Shown here: positions 32,957 to 41,088 of the stretch, one piece after another | Numbering within the stretch: the stretch's first letter is position 1 | Layout: each line of letters opens with the position of its first letter | Assembly (NCBI RefSeq): GCF_000711955.1 | Contig: NZ_JONR01000022.1 | Span: 40,509 to 104,508 of the forward strand | DNA: 64,000 bases | Direction of reading: 5' to 3' | From: Nevskia soli DSM 19509 | Lineage (GTDB): Bacteria > Pseudomonadota > Gammaproteobacteria > Nevskiales > Nevskiaceae | Program-made: the position numbers and the translations under genes | Notes under the pieces: generated by a model | Database searches by the model: none | What the model was told of the DNA's origin: nothing | The model's input: the letters and a program-made list of their open reading frames with translations, nothing else

Positions 32957-35095
32957 TTAGAGCTGATAACTAATACGCAGGTTGATCTCGTTTGAAGAAT
33001 CAATCGCACGGATCAAATTGTCGGTTGGAGTGCCGTAAAGGTGTCCATTCACGTAGTTGTAGAACAGGTCGACACTGAGGTTGTGGCCTGGATTCCACTT
33101 GATGAGCGGCTGAACCAGCACACCGCCCTTAACGTCATACAGGATGGCCCACTCCGCCACATACTTGCGGTTCGGCCACGGCTGGAAGCCGGCAAATGCA
33201 AGATAGTTGGCGCTGGAAATACCGCCCGGCGTTTTGATGCCCGAGTAGTCATTGCCCTGGACTCCGACCGGCGCGTTCACGCCGTATGTACCGCTGTTGC
33301 CGCCGTAACCCTTTAAGCTCAGACCGACCAGATCGCTGGCACTGCGATGCTGGAACTCGAAAGCGAGATAGGCCGCCGGGAAGGCCTCGGTGTAGCGAAG
33401 CCACTTCTCGCCCACCAAGGTCAGGATGTACTCGTCGGTCTTCTCGCCACCATGCGCGAGACCGACGTCGGTGAGACGGCGAGCGGGCGTGTACTGGCCT
33501 TCGAAATTGACGATGAATTGGTTCCAGAACGATCCCGGGTCCTCGGTTTCGTTGACGTAGACGCCACCTAGGCCGAATACGTTTTCACGGTAGTAGTCGC
33601 GTTGCACGTTGCCGCGGATGCTGCCGTCGGACGCGAGGAAGAAAGTATTCAGCAGATTGCTCGCCTCCTGGACATTGTCGACTGGTGAAGCGTAGAGGTC
33701 CCGGACTGCCGGGTACTCATCGATGATCGTGTTCACCATCTTCAAACCATCAAGGCGCAAACTGCCGGCGGCTCCGAACCACTCCTTGTTGCTGTAGACG
33801 CCACCCGGCCCGATGGTCAAAGGCGTGTGCGACAGTGCTTCGCCCGCGCTGCCATACATGCGGCAGGTCGTAGGGTTGTAGACCGGACACAAAGCGCTGC
33901 CCACCGGCGCTTTCGCCGCATAAGCGGTCTGGACGAGGGCCCCGAGATCGTTTCCCCAGGCCGACCCGTTCGGATTGGTCCCGGTCAAGCCCTTGTTGAT
34001 CCCGCTCTCCGACCAACTGAATACCCCAAGTGGATTCAGACGGCTGACGAACATCGCCGAGAAGCCCCAATTGCCGTAGTCTGCCTTCAGGCGGATGCCG
34101 TAGTTGAGCTTGCTGTCGTAGTTGCCCGTGTAGTAGTTGTCGAGCGGTTTGTAGAACTGTGCAGGAGCGACGTTGTACGGCGTATTCGGGTTCGGAATGA
34201 CCGATGGCTGGAACTTTTCGACGTAGCCGTCAACGAGTATGGCATCGCTCGCCTGGAGCGTCCCACGTAGTGCCAACGCCGGCACACGCTTGTCGGAGAA
34301 TTCTTCGATCGCACGGTCGAGGACCAGGTGGCGGCGCAAATCCAGACCATCCGGCATGTCGAACGTCTGGAAGAAGATCGCCTGCCCCCAGGCGATCTGC
34401 TGGAGCCCGAAGCGAATGTTGTAGGAGTCGCGCTTGTATTCGAGGAGGGCGGTCGGGAAGTCGATCATGTATTGTCGACCCGCGAATTCGGTCGGATTCA
34501 ACTTGCCGCCGTTGCGCCCCTTGGATTCGAAATAGTTTGGCGCGCCGATATCGGCGTAGCGGTCGCCTCCGCCGGCAGCGATGCCACCCTGGACATTGGC
34601 GACGCTCCGCGCGTCGAAGCTCTTGTAGACGTCCGGATCGAAGACTGCGCGCATCTGGATGTTCAACCGGAGCGCATCCGTGAACGCCATATTCATTTCG
34701 CCCGAAAAGCGAAGTTCCTGGTAATCGAAAAGTGTGTTGGAGTTCGGGATATAGCTGTCACGACGCACCGTGTCGTTGGTGTGGATCAGGCCCAGAGAAT
34801 TCGGGATGGGCACGGTCCACTTCGGCACAAGGCCACCAACAAGCGTCGGCGGCAAGTAGGCCTGGCGCGGCACTGCAACATGCTGGAAGGGCGCATTGCC
34901 CTGGTTGTCGTAGTTCTGGATCCCGGTCGTATGGATCGCGGTGTCGTTACGCAACAGGCCGTTGAACGTCGTGCGACCCCAAAGATAGGACAGGAATCCG
35001 TCTGAGTCGCCTTGGTCGGCCCTGGCGGCTGCTGATCCGGCCATCATCACAATGCCGGCACAAATCGCGCGGCGCATGGCATGAACTGAGTACAT
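32957..35095 (-). CDS. DUF1302 family outer-membrane protein
   Basis: The 712-residue protein has a signal peptide, MYSVHAMRRAICAGIVMMAGSAAARA, and then alternating aromatic beta strands typical of a large outer-membrane barrel, for example LRLNIQMRAVFDPDVYKSF, YNIRFGLQQIAWGQAIFFQTFD and LSVDLFYNYVNGHLYG, ending in RISYQL. The family (DUF1302) is repeatedly found beside DUF1329 genes; its substrate is not known, but an outer-membrane pore or receptor for hydrophobic compounds fits. ATG 35095 is chosen for the signal peptide; a frame 15 codons longer is open. It lies 41 bp after the Ycf48-like gene. Confidence 0.88.
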   Translation of the reverse strand: MYSVHAMRRAICAGIVMMAGSAAARADQGDSDGFLSYLWGRTTFNGLLRNDTAIHTTGIQNYDNQGNAPFQHVAVPRQAYLPPTLVGGLVPKWTVPIPNSLGLIHTNDTVRRDSYIPNSNTLFDYQELRFSGEMNMAFTDALRLNIQMRAVFDPDVYKSFDARSVANVQGGIAAGGGDRYADIGAPNYFESKGRNGGKLNPTEFAGRQYMIDFPTALLEYKRDSYNIRFGLQQIAWGQAIFFQTFDMPDGLDLRRHLVLDRAIEEFSDKRVPALALRGTLQASDAILVDGYVEKFQPSVIPNPNTPYNVAPAQFYKPLDNYYTGNYDSKLNYGIRLKADYGNWGFSAMFVSRLNPLGVFSWSESGINKGLTGTNPNGSAWGNDLGALVQTAYAAKAPVGSALCPVYNPTTCRMYGSAGEALSHTPLTIGPGGVYSNKEWFGAAGSLRLDGLKMVNTIIDEYPAVRDLYASPVDNVQEASNLLNTFFLASDGSIRGNVQRDYYRENVFGLGGVYVNETEDPGSFWNQFIVNFEGQYTPARRLTDVGLAHGGEKTDEYILTLVGEKWLRYTEAFPAAYLAFEFQHRSASDLVGLSLKGYGGNSGTYGVNAPVGVQGNDYSGIKTPGGISSANYLAFAGFQPWPNRKYVAEWAILYDVKGGVLVQPLIKWNPGHNLSVDLFYNYVNGHLYGTPTDNLIRAIDSSNEINLRISYQL

Positions 35096-35136
35096 CTTGC
35101 TGTTCTCCCCGTGTTTTATTCGTCTGCGAGTTGAAA

Positions 35137-36168
35137 TCAATTGACGCTAGCCGCCAACCTCAGCACGCGGCCGCTGTGACCGACAGCGATCATCGAGTCG
35201 TCTGCCGTACTGGTGCCGCGGCCAAGACCGCTGTACCAGTTGAGGCTCAGGTCGAGTGCTTTCAGCGGCTGCCAGGTCTTGCCCGCATCGGCGCTGAAAA
35301 GGCCGCTACGCATGCCGACCGCAAACACATGCCCGTCCGGACTCGACTCGATGTCGAACAGGCTGGCCTGCGAATGCGCATCGAGCTGGGTCCAGGTCTT
35401 GGCGCTGTCAGTGGTCATGACGATCAGACCATCCTGTCCTGCCGCGTAGCCCGTCCCGTCGTCCCGGAGGTGCATGCCGAAAAGCGTCGGCGGAGTCGAG
35501 CCTTTGGCGGCTTGTGCCTGGAACACCGGTGTCCAGGTCGTGCCGCCATCGGTCGAGCGATTGAGCTGGCCGTACTCGCCGCCGATCACAATCGAGCCAT
35601 CATCGAATGCCTTGGCGACGTAGAGCGTCGGCTCGTCGCGCGCCGCCACGAAGTCGCTCGTTTCATCGGTCTTGTAAAGCGCCGCCCAATCGGGCTTGAG
35701 CTCGGCCCAGGTCTGGCCGTAATCGGTGGATTTCAGCAGGGTGCCAAAGGCACCGACGGCAACCGCCAGGCCGCTCTTGTTCAGGCTGACCCTGAGCAGG
35801 CGCTGATCGGTGACTGACTCAATCTTGCGCCAGGGCTTGCGATCGTCGCGAACCAGAATCAGACCCTCCTGGCCAACTGCGATCGAACGCGACCCGCTGA
35901 TCGCGACACCGAACAGCGACAGCCCGGTCGGCGGATTGACTTCGTGCACCCAGGTTTTTCCGCCATCCGTAGTTTGGAGCACGAGGCCGCCCTCGCCGAC
36001 CGTCTCACCAAAATCGCCATTGAAGGCGACCGAATAGAGACGATCGTGGGGGGTGAACTGGACGATTGCCTGACTTCCACTGGAATCAGCGAACGCCGCG
36101 GGATAAATGCCCACTGCAAGGGATAAAATGAGTGGTTTTACGAATTTCAGGCGCGCAAAGGGCTTCAT
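35137..36168 (-). CDS. Ycf48-like/BNR-repeat beta-propeller protein, exported
   Basis: The 343-residue protein has a signal peptide, MKPFARLKFVKPLILSLAVG ending at AFA, and about six repeats of the Ycf48/BNR type: TTDGGKTWVHEVNPPTG, STDYGQTWAELKPDWA, STDGGTTWTPVFQAQA, TTDSAKTWTQLDAHSQ and SADAGKTWQPLKALD. These make a beta-propeller in the periplasm. Ycf48 itself helps assemble photosystem II; bacterial relatives beside DUF1302/DUF1329/RND genes have no proven role, and an assembly factor for the envelope complex is my inference. ATG 36168 is preferred to 36180. It follows a terminator-like hairpin. Confidence 0.85.
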   Translation of the reverse strand: MKPFARLKFVKPLILSLAVGIYPAAFADSSGSQAIVQFTPHDRLYSVAFNGDFGETVGEGGLVLQTTDGGKTWVHEVNPPTGLSLFGVAISGSRSIAVGQEGLILVRDDRKPWRKIESVTDQRLLRVSLNKSGLAVAVGAFGTLLKSTDYGQTWAELKPDWAALYKTDETSDFVAARDEPTLYVAKAFDDGSIVIGGEYGQLNRSTDGGTTWTPVFQAQAAKGSTPPTLFGMHLRDDGTGYAAGQDGLIVMTTDSAKTWTQLDAHSQASLFDIESSPDGHVFAVGMRSGLFSADAGKTWQPLKALDLSLNWYSGLGRGTSTADDSMIAVGHSGRVLRLAASVN

Positions 36169-36201
36169 GGTCGACGCCACCGGTCTGAAGGGATTGGAAA
36201 G

Positions 36202-36228
36202 TGGCGGCCGCTTACAAGCCGGCCGCCA
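36202..36228 (-). terminator. Hairpin between DUF1329-B and the Ycf48-like gene
   Basis: TGGCGGCCG-N9-CGGCCGCCA is a 9-bp perfect stem. On the minus strand it is followed by CTTTCC. It stands 30 bp after the DUF1329-B stop and may lower expression of the genes downstream. Confidence 0.6.
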
Positions 36229-36257
36229 AAGAGGGGACTACACAAGCCATCCGCCGA

Positions 36258-37655
36258 TCACGCACGCCCCAGGGCCTGCAGCGCCTGCGCGGTGCAGTAA
36301 GTGTTGAACAGCCATTCCGGATCGGCCTGGAAGCGGGCTTCAACACCCGCGGCACCCTTGCTGTGATTGCAAAGCGACATGCGCCGGTTCTGGAAGTCGT
36401 AGATGTGTACATAGATCCAGGACCAGGCGGGGTTCACGCCATCTGCGCTGAGTACGACGCGCTTGCCGTCCTTGCCACCGCCCTTGAATTGGCCGTGTGC
36501 CATTTCGAAATTCGACCAGAGCTTGCCCTGGCGGTCGTAGCGGATGTTGCTGGCCGCCATGCTGTTGCGGGCATCGACATAGGCCACACGCTTGGACACC
36601 GGCGAACGCGGATACCCGGTCGGCTCGCAGCTGGTGACGATGACTTCCGGCGCCATCTCGTACGGGATGTCGAAGAACTTGGGGTTGTCCTTCTGGCGCG
36701 GCGGCTCCCAGTTCTCGTCATGCTTGGAGAAGTCGGCGGCCCAGGGCCCGAGCATCGGCTTGCGCTCTTCGATCTTGTGGTTGCCCCAGGTCAGGAAGGG
36801 GTCGCCGGCGGCCCAGGGATCGCTGAGGAACCAGACGGCGCCGGGGACGAGCGGCTCGAAGCGCTGGTTCGACGGGAACTGGCGCACGCGGCGGAACTCG
36901 GGAAGGTAGCCATACAAGTCCGGGATCTTGCGCTGGTCATAGTCCCAGACACTCAGGAACGAGGTGCCGCGCACGTCGGGCGAAGCAGCAAAAAACACGC
37001 TCTGACGGCGCAATTCGTTTTCCAGCCCCTTGAAAACCTTGCGGTCGGTTCGGGCAGTGCTGTTCAGTTCGACCCACTGGAAATTGTAGTGGTACTCGAG
37101 CTTGCCGTCAGTGCCGTAGTCCTTCTGTTCTATGACGTAGCAGGCGTTGTCGGCACGGCCGATGTTCATGGCCATGTTGCACCACACTTGCTTGCCGTCC
37201 GTAGGGTTGACAAACGGTAGACCGCCCTGCCATTTCTTGCCGCTTTCATCCACGGCATTGCCGTTGGCGTCCCACTTGGCGGCATGACCCGATTTGATGT
37301 CCGCGAGGGTCGCATCATAGTAAGCGGCGTTAACAAGATCGCGGGGATTCAAGGTCGGGGCCTTGATATAGATCTTGCGGCCCTCGGGGCCGGTGATCTG
37401 CTCATACACGCCCGGATCCAGCAGGTGCTTGACGTATTCGACGTTGTCCTTGGTGATGTAGTCACCGACTTTGACCTTGCCTTTCGACTGGGCCTCGACC
37501 GACAGCAACTCATCCGGGTAGGCCTTTTGGATGTTGTCGAGATCCTTTGCGAACAACTTGTCGAGCGGCATCAGCACGCCGGCGCCCATACCGTAGGCTA
37601 CGGACTGCATCATTTTCCTGCGTCCGTAATTGATGTCGTATTTCTTGATTCTCAT
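36258..37655 (-). CDS. DUF1329 family protein with Tat-like signal (copy B)
   Basis: This is the 465-residue paralogue of the protein at 29262. The N-terminus MRIKKYDINYGRRKMMQSVA has a twin-arginine pair (GRRKMM, weaker than the SRRKFL of copy A) ahead of a hydrophobic stretch YGMGAGVLMPLDKLFA. Shared blocks include DELLSVEAQSKGKVKVGDYI, DVRGTSFLSVWDYDQRKIPDLYGYLPEFRRVRQFPSNQRFEPL and SKRVAYVDARNSMAASNIRYDRQG. It lies 87 bp after RND permease B, the reverse of the order in set A, where DUF1329 precedes the permease. Periplasmic or outer-membrane associated; substrate unknown. Confidence 0.88.
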   Translation of the reverse strand: MRIKKYDINYGRRKMMQSVAYGMGAGVLMPLDKLFAKDLDNIQKAYPDELLSVEAQSKGKVKVGDYITKDNVEYVKHLLDPGVYEQITGPEGRKIYIKAPTLNPRDLVNAAYYDATLADIKSGHAAKWDANGNAVDESGKKWQGGLPFVNPTDGKQVWCNMAMNIGRADNACYVIEQKDYGTDGKLEYHYNFQWVELNSTARTDRKVFKGLENELRRQSVFFAASPDVRGTSFLSVWDYDQRKIPDLYGYLPEFRRVRQFPSNQRFEPLVPGAVWFLSDPWAAGDPFLTWGNHKIEERKPMLGPWAADFSKHDENWEPPRQKDNPKFFDIPYEMAPEVIVTSCEPTGYPRSPVSKRVAYVDARNSMAASNIRYDRQGKLWSNFEMAHGQFKGGGKDGKRVVLSADGVNPAWSWIYVHIYDFQNRRMSLCNHSKGAAGVEARFQADPEWLFNTYCTAQALQALGRA

Positions 37656-37742
37656 CTCAAAACCCTCCAGATTGCGCTCTCGCGCCTCGCAGCGTTAAAA
37701 CGATCCGATCAATATCGGGGAATGACCAACCGGTACACCTTG

Positions 37743-40226
37743 TTATTTGCTCATGAGCCCGGCGGAATTCTCCATTCCGCCTGCATCCAGCGAATGCAAT
37801 GAAGCCCCGCTTTCCTGTGATGCGAATCTTGAGAGGTCGATGCCCTCGCCAACGATCAAGTCGGTGCGGGTCGCGAATTTCGGCTTTGTAAGCCAGACCA
37901 ACAGCGGCAGCACGATCAGCGCGAGCACCATGTTGATCAGCATGATCGCGACGAGCAGCAGGCCCATGTCGGCCATGAATTTCAGATCGGAGAGGAAATA
38001 CCAGGGCAGGATGCCGATCAGCATGATCGAGGCGGTGAACATGATCGCCTTGCCGGTGGTGGTCATCGACGTGGTGATCGCCCGGCCCCAATCCTCGCCT
38101 TGGGCGTGGTACTCCTCGCAGATGCGCGACAGCAGATAGATGCCGTAATCGATACCGACGCCGACGCCGAGCACCGTGACCAGCACCGAATTGATGTCCA
38201 GGCCGATGCCCATCAGGTGCATCGTCGCAAGCAGGTAGAAATTCGCCAGCAGAGTCGGAATCAGCAAAATCACCGCGGCGACCGACGACCGGTAGGCGTA
38301 GGTGGCGATCAGGAAGATCGCCGCGCAGCACAGACCGACCAGAATCCAATGATAACGCTCGACCACACTGTTCATCGCCTGCTGCAGCGCGATCGTTCCA
38401 GAGGCCAGACGGATGCGGATGTGCTCGTGATCGACCCCCACTGCGGCGACCGCTTTGCGTGCCGTCTCCAGCGCGCCGTCAACGGTAGCCTGTTTGTTAT
38501 CGCGATAGAACAGCGACACCGTGGAATGCTGATAGCGGGTGTCGGTCATATCGGCGAAGTTCAGCGGATTCTGGCCGAACGCTACCGCCGTCGCAGCGGC
38601 ACCGACCGCCTTGTCCGTCGGATCGATCGACAGCCAGGCCGGGTGCCCGCCGGAGTAGAGACGGTTGCCCTCGTCGATGACGTCGGAGAAAGAGCGCGTT
38701 ACGCGAGCCGGCAGTGGGCCACGCTCGGCTGCCCTCTGGATCGCCTTTGAAAGCTGGTAGGCCTCCAAAGTGCGCGCCGCTCGCACCTGCATGTTCCCGG
38801 GGTCTTTGGATTCTAGAATGATCTCCAGCGAGTTCACGCCGGGGAAGTGATCGTTGATATCGCGCACCGCGGTGTTGAACTCGGATTTCTGCCACAGCAG
38901 GTTGGTACCCTCGACCGGGTTGCCGATCGCGATGCGGCTACTCAGCACAATTGCGGCGATGGTCAGCGCAGTCATGACCACCAGCGTTACCTGTGCCCTG
39001 CCGCCAAAGGTCACCAGTGCTATGCCGCGCAGGACGTTCTTTTGCAGCTTGTGGATACCTTTCTCGCGTTCGCCGCCGACGATCGCGTCGATATTGCGGG
39101 GCGGCGGAAGGTAAGAGAGCAGGATCGCGATCAGCATGACGCCGGTCGGGATCAGGTAAACCGCCCACATGCCGCAGAACAGGGCGAAGCGACGCATCGC
39201 CGGGATCGGCGCCACGCCGATCACGAAGATCGCGATCACATCGGTCATGATGCCGAGGATGCTTGGCGCCATCATCACGCCCAGGGTCGCCTGGGAGGCC
39301 TTCACCCGGTCGCGCAGATGGGCGTAGATCTCGTAATAGCGCTCGGTGTACTGGATGCAGTGTGAAAATGAGCGGGCCACCAGCAACAGCGGCACAACCA
39401 TCAACAGGGGCTCGATCGGCGAATGGATCCAGCCAACCATGCCGAAGCCCCAGATTGCCGCGACGAAGCTGCAGGTGACCGGTACGACGATGCCGGTGAC
39501 ATTGCGCATATAGAACGCCAGCGCCGACACCAGCAGAAGCAGAGTGACGCCAAAGATCGCGTAGGTCTGCTTTTGCAACTTGTAGACCCAACCGGTCAGG
39601 ATCGGCTGCCCGACGACACGGAAAATGTGCTTGTCATCGCTTGCTGCACGGGTCAGGTCACCGATCGCCGAAAATACCTTGCCATAGTCGAGTTGATCTT
39701 CGCGGAAAGAGAGTCGCAGCAGAGTTGCGGTCTGGTCGGCTGAGACCAGATAGGTGCGGGCGATCGGCGAACGCTCGACCTTGCGCTCAAGGTCCGCCAG
39801 GTCCTTGGGATCGGTCGGCACCTCGTTGCCCATCAGGGGCTGCATCTGGATGCCGTCGGCGGTCGCCTCGGCATAGGTCGCCTTCTCGGTCGTGATGGAC
39901 AGGATGCGGTCGTGGTCGACGCCCGGGATCAGATCGACATCACGAGTCAGCTTCCAGATCTTCTGCAGCGTGTCGGCCTTGTAGATCTTCTGACCGTCGG
40001 TCCGCTTAAGCATGATGGTAACAGTCAGCGGATCACCAAAATTCGGGTGATCGTGATACGCCTGCACGAACGGGTCGTCGGTCGGCAGCAGATCAGCGAA
40101 GATCGTACGAATGTCCAGCCGTGGAATGCCGGCGGCAAAGAAAAGTGTGACAAGGATGAAAAACATGCCGACCGAACGGCGGTGCCCAACGACCCAGGCG
40201 GCAACCCGGAAGCGGAACGTATCCAT
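37743..40226 (-). CDS. RND/MMPL family permease (copy B)
   Basis: This 827-residue inner-membrane permease is homologous to copy A. It has helix 1 VGMFFILVTLFFAAGIPRLD, DDPFVQAYHDHPNFGDPLTV, SPIEPLLMVVPLLLVARSFSHCIQYTERYYEIY, then GNPVEGTNLLWQKSEFNTAVRDINDHFPGVNSLEIILESKD in the second periplasmic domain and LGVGVGIDYGIYLLSRICEEY in the last membrane block. The C-terminal tail is about 25 residues longer than in copy A. Its ATG overlaps the stop of a small ORF as TAATG, so translation is probably coupled. It is the first large gene after a sigma54-like promoter at about 40790. Confidence 0.9.
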   Translation of the reverse strand: MDTFRFRVAAWVVGHRRSVGMFFILVTLFFAAGIPRLDIRTIFADLLPTDDPFVQAYHDHPNFGDPLTVTIMLKRTDGQKIYKADTLQKIWKLTRDVDLIPGVDHDRILSITTEKATYAEATADGIQMQPLMGNEVPTDPKDLADLERKVERSPIARTYLVSADQTATLLRLSFREDQLDYGKVFSAIGDLTRAASDDKHIFRVVGQPILTGWVYKLQKQTYAIFGVTLLLLVSALAFYMRNVTGIVVPVTCSFVAAIWGFGMVGWIHSPIEPLLMVVPLLLVARSFSHCIQYTERYYEIYAHLRDRVKASQATLGVMMAPSILGIMTDVIAIFVIGVAPIPAMRRFALFCGMWAVYLIPTGVMLIAILLSYLPPPRNIDAIVGGEREKGIHKLQKNVLRGIALVTFGGRAQVTLVVMTALTIAAIVLSSRIAIGNPVEGTNLLWQKSEFNTAVRDINDHFPGVNSLEIILESKDPGNMQVRAARTLEAYQLSKAIQRAAERGPLPARVTRSFSDVIDEGNRLYSGGHPAWLSIDPTDKAVGAAATAVAFGQNPLNFADMTDTRYQHSTVSLFYRDNKQATVDGALETARKAVAAVGVDHEHIRIRLASGTIALQQAMNSVVERYHWILVGLCCAAIFLIATYAYRSSVAAVILLIPTLLANFYLLATMHLMGIGLDINSVLVTVLGVGVGIDYGIYLLSRICEEYHAQGEDWGRAITTSMTTTGKAIMFTASIMLIGILPWYFLSDLKFMADMGLLLVAIMLINMVLALIVLPLLVWLTKPKFATRTDLIVGEGIDLSRFASQESGASLHSLDAGGMENSAGLMSK

Positions 40227-40450
40227 TAGTGCTGAACGCCTTTGGTTAGTGCGGTTTGATCGCGGCTCCCGACTGCCGCGGAATGGGAATCACGCAGGAA
40301 TCGATTCATGATCGCGAGGCCTTTTCCCGTGCGCCGATTTCCCATACGGAACACTGCCGCGGTCTGCGAGACAGCGCATGTCGACGAAGATAAGAATGCG
40401 GTCGCATTAGAATGCGACTGCCCCAGCCCTAAGCGGATCATTGAATACAT
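40226..40450 (-). CDS. Small ORF coupled to RND permease B
   Basis: This 74-residue ORF starts MYSMIRLGLGQSHSNATAFL. The ATG at 40450 follows a near-perfect ribosome-binding site, GGAGGAG, by 3 bases, and the stop overlaps the RND start as TAATG. These two signals support translation, while composition (Ser, Arg, Gly rich) and lack of a recognisable domain do not. It could be a leader peptide that delivers ribosomes to the permease start, or a small unknown protein. Confidence 0.45.
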   Translation of the reverse strand: MYSMIRLGLGQSHSNATAFLSSSTCAVSQTAAVFRMGNRRTGKGLAIMNRFLRDSHSAAVGSRDQTALTKGVQH

Positions 40451-40779
40451 TTTCTCCTCCACGTTTTATCGCTCTTGGCCGATGTACGGCCTGCGACTGA
40501 TTTTTTTAACTACCGGACTACTTGCATGCTCCTAGAGTGGCTCCAGAAGCGTTACTCGGTTGCGCATGCAAAACTCTTCAAACGCATCAACTGGCAAAAC
40601 TAGTTCGACAAAAAGTTCCTTGTGATGGATCGAGAATTGAAACTCGATATAGCCATCCCGGCGCCGGCGCGTGACGCGTACGAATCTGCGTGCCACGTCA
40701 ACCGGACATTCCGCACCTTTTCCTTGCTCGGCAATGGCTGTTTCCTCAATACGCTTGATGCTTCTGGAACCCTATAAAA

Positions 40780-40796
40780 GCTATAAGCATGCCAAC
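40780..40796 (-). promoter_or_regulatory. Sigma54-type promoter for the envelope cluster
   Basis: On the minus strand TTGGCATGCTTATAGCT has the invariant GG (40793-40792) and GC (40781-40780) with exactly 10 bases between. It differs by one base in each box from the TTGGCACG-N4-TTGCW consensus. Transcription would start near 40769 and run into the small ORF and RND-B. Confidence 0.6.
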
Positions 40797-40891
40797 TATG
40801 CGGGATGACTCGAGATACTATTATTTGATTGATTTAATTGCTTTTTATTGTCTTCTTATCGTCAATTGGCCGAATCGAGTTTTGAGAAAAA

Positions 40892-40906
40892 CATCAACAT
40901 TTGATG
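40892..40906. promoter_or_regulatory. Candidate upstream activator site for the envelope promoter
   Basis: CATCAA-CAT-TTGATG is a perfect 6+6 dyad centred 106 bp upstream of the -24 GG at 40793. The inner TCAA-N3-TTGA is also found at 61228-61238 before the phenol hydroxylase promoter. A DmpR-type activator is the obvious candidate to bind. The surrounding gap 40797-41043 is AT-rich, as expected for an enhancer region, and holds no gene that I can support. Confidence 0.45.
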
Positions 40907-41043
40907 AGATTTGAATTAAATATTTATAAGTATTTAAGAAAAACATGCGTCATCAACCCAAGGGGCAGCCGGGCTCAGCACGGCACGTCATATTTTTTAT
41001 GCTGTGACCTGAAATTCATTTCGATGAATATGTCGCCCCACCC

Positions 41044-41067
41044 GCCGCACCGCAGCAGCGGTGCGGC
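41044..41067 (-). terminator. Hairpin after the copy B activator gene
   Basis: GCCGCACCGC-N4-GCGGTGCGGC is a perfect 10-bp stem, 21 bp after the stop of the DmpR-type gene. No U-run follows on the minus strand, but the stem would still separate the regulator transcript from the sigma54 promoter downstream. Confidence 0.6.
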
Positions 41068-41088
41068 ATACATCATCAATTGAAGGGT

